Position numbers and translations under genes: made by a program
Part shown: piece after piece, positions 60,702 through 64,000 of the stretch
How positions within the stretch are numbered: position 1 is the stretch's first letter
How the letters are laid out: every line of letters begins with the position of its first letter
DNA from: Streptomyces sp. NBC_00258
Lineage (GTDB): Bacteria > Actinomycetota > Actinomycetes > Streptomycetales > Streptomycetaceae
Direction: 5' to 3'
DNA length: 64,000 nt
NCBI RefSeq assembly: GCF_036182465.1
Contig: NZ_CP108081.1
Coordinates: forward strand, 5,828,001-5,892,000
Notes under the pieces: generated by a model
The model's input: the letters and a program-made list of their open reading frames with translations, nothing else
The model's database searches: none
What the model was told of the DNA's origin: nothing

Positions 60702-63658
60702 TTCCCCGGCACCAGGCCCTGCCGCGCCAGGCTGCCGTCCAGCCAGGCCGCGGCCAGCTCCACCCGGGAACGGCAGCCCGTCCGCTGGAACAGCCGCGAA
60801 AGCCGCTGCTCCACGGTCTTCTCGCTGCACGCCAGCCTGGCGGCGATCTGCCGGTTGGTGGACCCGTCGCTCACCATGCCGATCAGCCGCACCTCCCGGT
60901 CGCTCAGCCCCGCCCGGGCCGCACGGCGCCTGGGGATCGACACGTTCCGCCGCCGCGCCGCCGCGCCGAGCAGGCTGCGGACAGGCCGCCCCATGCCCAG
61001 CACGTGCCCGCTCCGCGTCGCCTCGTCCAGCCACGGCTGTGGGTCGTCGCCCACGTCCGTCAGGCACTGGCAACAGTCCACGCTCAACGGCAGATCGACC
61101 CGCCGCTGCACCAGCCGGTACGCGGCGAGCGCGCTGTCCGCGTCACCGTGCACCATCCCGCGGGCGACGAGCACCGCCTCGTACGTCATGGGCGAGGCGG
61201 TCTCCTCGTACAGCGCCTCCAGTTCCGCCAGGGTCCGCCGCGTCGCCTCCGGGCTGTCGCCCCGCACCGTGATCGACAGCATCCGCAGCAGCACCCGGTC
61301 GAGACCCGCGAGCAGTCCGCTCCCGCGCGCCCGCCGCACGTCGTGCCGTGCCGCTTCCAAGGCCTCGTCCGCCGGGGCCTTGCCCGCCAAAGCCTTGTCC
61401 ACCTGCCCCGACCAGTACCGGACGCCGAGCCGCGCCCGGGCCACCAGCGGATGGCCGACCGAGTCCGGGATCAGGTCCAGCCACTCGCGGGCGCGTCCCA
61501 ACTCCCCGCGCATGAGCTGGATCTCGGCCGCCAGCGCCCGGGCCAGCTGTCCGACGCCGGCCGTGCGGCCCGACCGGCCCCGCGCCTCGATCCGGCGGGC
61601 GCACGACAGAGCGCTGTCCCAGTCCCCCGTCAGGTAGTCGCGCACCATGGAGTGGTAGCGGACGGCGGTGCTCTCCCCCGCCACGACGTACCGCTCACCG
61701 AGCACGGCCTCAAGGGCACCCGCCAGATCCCCGTACGCGGCGGCGTTCCGCAGCCGGTCCAGGGCCGCCTCGCAGAGGGCGTCCCCCGACACACCCCGCC
61801 GGGCCCGCTCGAACTCGGCGCCGCTGCCCACGGCGGCGGCCAGCAGGCGCACTTCCGCGGGCGACGGCACCGGCCCGGAGCCGGAACCCGAGCCGAAGCC
61901 GAAGCCGGAACCGGATCCGGTGTCGGAGCCGGGCTCCGGCGCCGCCGACCCCGGCCGGGATGCCATCGGCACGCGCGGACCGATCCCGTACCGTCCACCG
62001 ACCGCAGCCAACACCTCGGCGGCGGGCACCCGTTGGAGGGCCGCCCGGTATCGGGGGTCGGCAGCGCCGTCGTACGGGGACCGGTGCTCGTGCAATGCCG
62101 ACAGAGCCCATGCCCGCGTGACCCACTCCAGACCGTCCCGGTCCCGGCGGTCGCCGCGGTCCACGTCGAGACGGGCGAGCAGCGGCTCGCCGAGCGCCAG
62201 TACGCCGATATGGTCGGAGTGCCGAAGGCTCAGACCGGCGGACTCGTGCAGCACGCCGGGTGTCCTGGGGTCGTGCGGCGGCAGGCGCCGCAACACCGAG
62301 TGGTAACTGCGCACCGCCCAGTCCTGGTTGAACCTGACACTGCTGCCGGCCGCGGCCAGCAGCAGCGGCACCGCGAGGCCGTCGTCGATCATCGCGCCCG
62401 CCGCCGCCACATGGCCGGCCAGCCGCGGCCGCCGGGTGCCCGCCGCGGTGGCGCCCAGCCGGTCCGTCACCAGTTTGGTGATCGTGGCGTGCAACGACCG
62501 CACCTCGTCGCGGGCGGGCAGCGTCCGCAGCGCCGCCGCGAGCGCGGGAACGGCGAACGCGATCCGGCCGTCCTGACCGACCGTCACCACCCGGTCCTCG
62601 ACCAGCGTGTCCACCGTACGGCCGGCGGCTTGGAGCGGACCGTCCGGCGACTTCACGCGGTGCAGGTCCTCAAGCCGTACCTCGGCCTGCCCGACCAGAC
62701 CGGCGAGCACGGCCGCCGCCCCGACCGTGCCGGCGTCCGGTGACGCGTCCGGCCAGCAGAGCCGGCCCAGTTCCGCGGCGTCCGCCCTGAGCCGCAGCCC
62801 GCCCTCCGGCACGGTCAGGCACACCTGGCCGTCGAGTTCGAGCAGGCCGCCGCGCTCCTCCAGCGACGCGAGCACCGACAGCACGGCGGCCGGACTGCCC
62901 GCCAGCGGACCCAGCGAGGCCAGCACCGCCGTCACCAGGTCGGGTTGGACGGGGCGGCCCAGCCGTCGCTCGACGAGCTCACCGACATCGGCCGACGACA
63001 GCGGCGGCAGTCCGAGCACCCGGTCGGCCGCCGCGGGCAGTTGCGCACCGGCGACGTGCCCCGGGCTCATCGGCCGGCCGGCCATCACCACCGGCACGCC
63101 CGCCGGACGGAACGTACGCAGCAACAGCCCCAGCGCGGAGGCCGTCCGGGCCGGCATCCGCTCGGCGTTGTCGAGGATCAGGGCGAAGGGGACCTCACGC
63201 GCCGCGTCCGCCAGCACCTCGCCCAAGGTGGACAGCAGGGCCACCTCGCCGCCGGGGCCGGCGGCCCGCGCCTGCACCCGGCGTACCGCGGCGACGCGCG
63301 CCGGGAGCCGCCCGTCATGCACCTTGGCGAGTACGCCGCACACGGCGTCCGTGAGAGCGGCGGTACCGTCCGCCGGACCCTCGCCGGATTCCCAGTCGAG
63401 CCGCAGGACCTTGACGCCCTCCTGGACCACCAGCTGCCGCGCCTGCTCCACCACGGCGGTCTTGCCGGTTCCGGCGCCACCGGTGACGAGCAGGGTCCGA
63501 GCCTCGGCACCGGTGGCGCGTCCGGAGGTATGTCCGGTGGCGTGTCCGGAAGCCTGCCCGGTGGCGTGTCCGGTTGCCTGCCCGGTGGTGCGTAACGCCT
63601 CGGCCACGTCCTCGACTTCGCCCTGCCGGCCGACGAGAGGTGAGGGGTGCTGCTGCAC
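60698..63658 (-). CDS. Large ATP-binding LuxR regulator (LAL family)
   Basis: 986 residues from GTG 63658, where AAGGAG five bases upstream fixes the start; earlier ATGs have none. AAA-type sensor: Walker A VTGGAGTGKTAVVEQ near residue 62, preceded by a linker of tandem TGHATGQAS-like units (residues 30-55). A long TPR-like middle, then a C-terminal LuxR HTH (RAGLSDREVRLIGMVSDGSTNRQIAARLACSEKTVEQRLSRLFQRTG). LALs are pathway activators of antibiotic or sugar genes. The target is unknown; the adjoining EamA transporter is convergent. Confidence 0.9.
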   Translation of the reverse strand: MQQHPSPLVGRQGEVEDVAEALRTTGQATGHATGQASGHATGHTSGRATGAEARTLLVTGGAGTGKTAVVEQARQLVVQEGVKVLRLDWESGEGPADGTAALTDAVCGVLAKVHDGRLPARVAAVRRVQARAAGPGGEVALLSTLGEVLADAAREVPFALILDNAERMPARTASALGLLLRTFRPAGVPVVMAGRPMSPGHVAGAQLPAAADRVLGLPPLSSADVGELVERRLGRPVQPDLVTAVLASLGPLAGSPAAVLSVLASLEERGGLLELDGQVCLTVPEGGLRLRADAAELGRLCWPDASPDAGTVGAAAVLAGLVGQAEVRLEDLHRVKSPDGPLQAAGRTVDTLVEDRVVTVGQDGRIAFAVPALAAALRTLPARDEVRSLHATITKLVTDRLGATAAGTRRPRLAGHVAAAGAMIDDGLAVPLLLAAAGSSVRFNQDWAVRSYHSVLRRLPPHDPRTPGVLHESAGLSLRHSDHIGVLALGEPLLARLDVDRGDRRDRDGLEWVTRAWALSALHEHRSPYDGAADPRYRAALQRVPAAEVLAAVGGRYGIGPRVPMASRPGSAAPEPGSDTGSGSGFGFGSGSGSGPVPSPAEVRLLAAAVGSGAEFERARRGVSGDALCEAALDRLRNAAAYGDLAGALEAVLGERYVVAGESTAVRYHSMVRDYLTGDWDSALSCARRIEARGRSGRTAGVGQLARALAAEIQLMRGELGRAREWLDLIPDSVGHPLVARARLGVRYWSGQVDKALAGKAPADEALEAARHDVRRARGSGLLAGLDRVLLRMLSITVRGDSPEATRRTLAELEALYEETASPMTYEAVLVARGMVHGDADSALAAYRLVQRRVDLPLSVDCCQCLTDVGDDPQPWLDEATRSGHVLGMGRPVRSLLGAAARRRNVSIPRRRAARAGLSDREVRLIGMVSDGSTNRQIAARLACSEKTVEQRLSRLFQRTGCRSRVELAAAWLDGSLARQGLVPGN

Positions 63659-64000
63659 GGCGACTCCTTGTTTTCCCTTTTTCTCCATGCCGAACTGCTT
63701 CATGAGAATTGGAGTCGTCAGAATGTCCGAACAGGTCAACTTTTTATGCCGAGTTTGCCATGATTGCAGGCGCTGGACCGGGGCCCGTCCGTCGGGTCGG
63801 TCCGAGGCGGGCGCCGCCCGCCCGGTACGTGATTCGTCGAAGGTTGCGGTGGAGAAAGTGGCTGCTCGGACAGACACCGAGTTGGTCTTCGGCGGCACGG
63901 CCGCACGGTTCCACACTCCGGGCGAGGACCTGCTCGGCCGAACAGCCGAGTCGGACGAGACCGACCGCGGCCTCCGCGATCCGGCCGGGCCACGCCTGGT
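63659..64000. other. Region upstream of the LuxR gene, partly AT-rich
   Basis: The first 100 bp (63661-63760) are AT-rich (TTGTTTTCCCTTTTTCTCC, AACTTTTTATGC) and hold TTGACC on the minus strand, likely the promoter of the LuxR gene. The rest is GC-rich and may begin another gene. Confidence 0.5.
63849..64000 (+). CDS. Possible start of a gene running off the window (50 residues seen)
   Basis: GTG 63849 with GAAGG five bases upstream opens a frame free of stops to the window end (VEKVAARTDTELVFGGTAAR, then HTPGEDLLGRTAESDE). No family can be named from the fragment; a shadow of the opposite strand cannot be excluded. Confidence 0.3.
   Translation, partial: MEKVAARTDTELVFGGTAARFHTPGEDLLGRTAESDETDRGLRDPAGPRL

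Noticed and set aside
60698..63658. A cluster-situated activator of an antibiotic cluster
   Set aside because: No biosynthetic genes lie within the window; the cluster, if any, would be beyond 64 kb.

Overview
The window is a stretch of Streptomyces-type chromosome. GC content is very high, codons are strongly GC3-biased, GTG and TTG starts are common, and several gene sets are characteristic of the genus: a CdgB-like diguanylate cyclase, an Scr1/DUF397 pair, DasR-type operators around nagK-nagA, mycothiol-type DinB enzymes, and a groEL with a CIRCE element beside a cold-shock gene. Gene content and order resemble the chromosome core of S. coelicolor around groEL2. No prophage, integrated plasmid, CRISPR array, rRNA or tRNA was seen.

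Layout. 1-6.2 kb: a truncated Helicase_C_3/WYL protein, two tiny secreted peptides, a membrane (YqhA/UPF0114)-IstB ATPase fusion, and an XPB-type helicase. 6.2-14.5 kb: a HelD/HelR-like RNA polymerase-recycling ATPase, CutC, two DinB/mycothiol-type proteins (one fused to a GNAT domain), an HD hydrolase, an MFS exporter and two translationally coupled small genes. 14.6-16.7 kb: an RpiR regulator and MurQ etherase (cell-wall amino-sugar recycling). 17.4-22 kb: a hydrolase, then a MarR / azoreductase / nitroreductase / DUF899 / kinase-like group that looks like a quinone- or electrophile-stress module sharing an operator half-site. 22-24.7 kb: an Scr1-type HTH plus DUF397 pair and a winged-helix/zinc-ribbon protein. 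24.8-28.7 kb: an Old Yellow Enzyme and a large secreted phospholipase-D-like protein.

28.8-33.4 kb: groEL (CIRCE), a cold-shock gene with a long structured leader, then a threonine-synthase-like gene and a MoaD/ThiS carrier gene behind a SAM riboswitch. This last set is best read as a homocysteine/methionine module rather than threonine synthesis. 33.5-37 kb: GpgS, OtsA and OtsB (compatible solutes). 37.2-42.2 kb: a DUF3263 protein, a sugar-binding lipoprotein, and nagK-nagA with DasR-like sites, then a PfkB kinase. 42.4-45.2 kb: a CBM35-like membrane protein and the GAF-PAS-GGDEF protein CdgB. 45.6-51.5 kb: a flavin reductase, an ECF41-like sigma factor, ArfB, TerD, GNAT, a small membrane protein, an M1 peptidase lipoprotein and a hypothetical. 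51.9-58.7 kb: a pentapeptide protein, two FAD oxidoreductases, a quinone reductase, GNAT, an APH-like kinase and a hydrolase. 59.3-64 kb: an EamA transporter and a large LuxR-type (LAL) ATPase regulator.

Two families of short dispersed repeats run through the intergenic regions. One, a GC-rich element of about 30 bp (plus a longer variant of about 57 bp), occurs at least twelve times. One copy lies inside the start of nagA, and two long-form copies flank otsA as inverted repeats.
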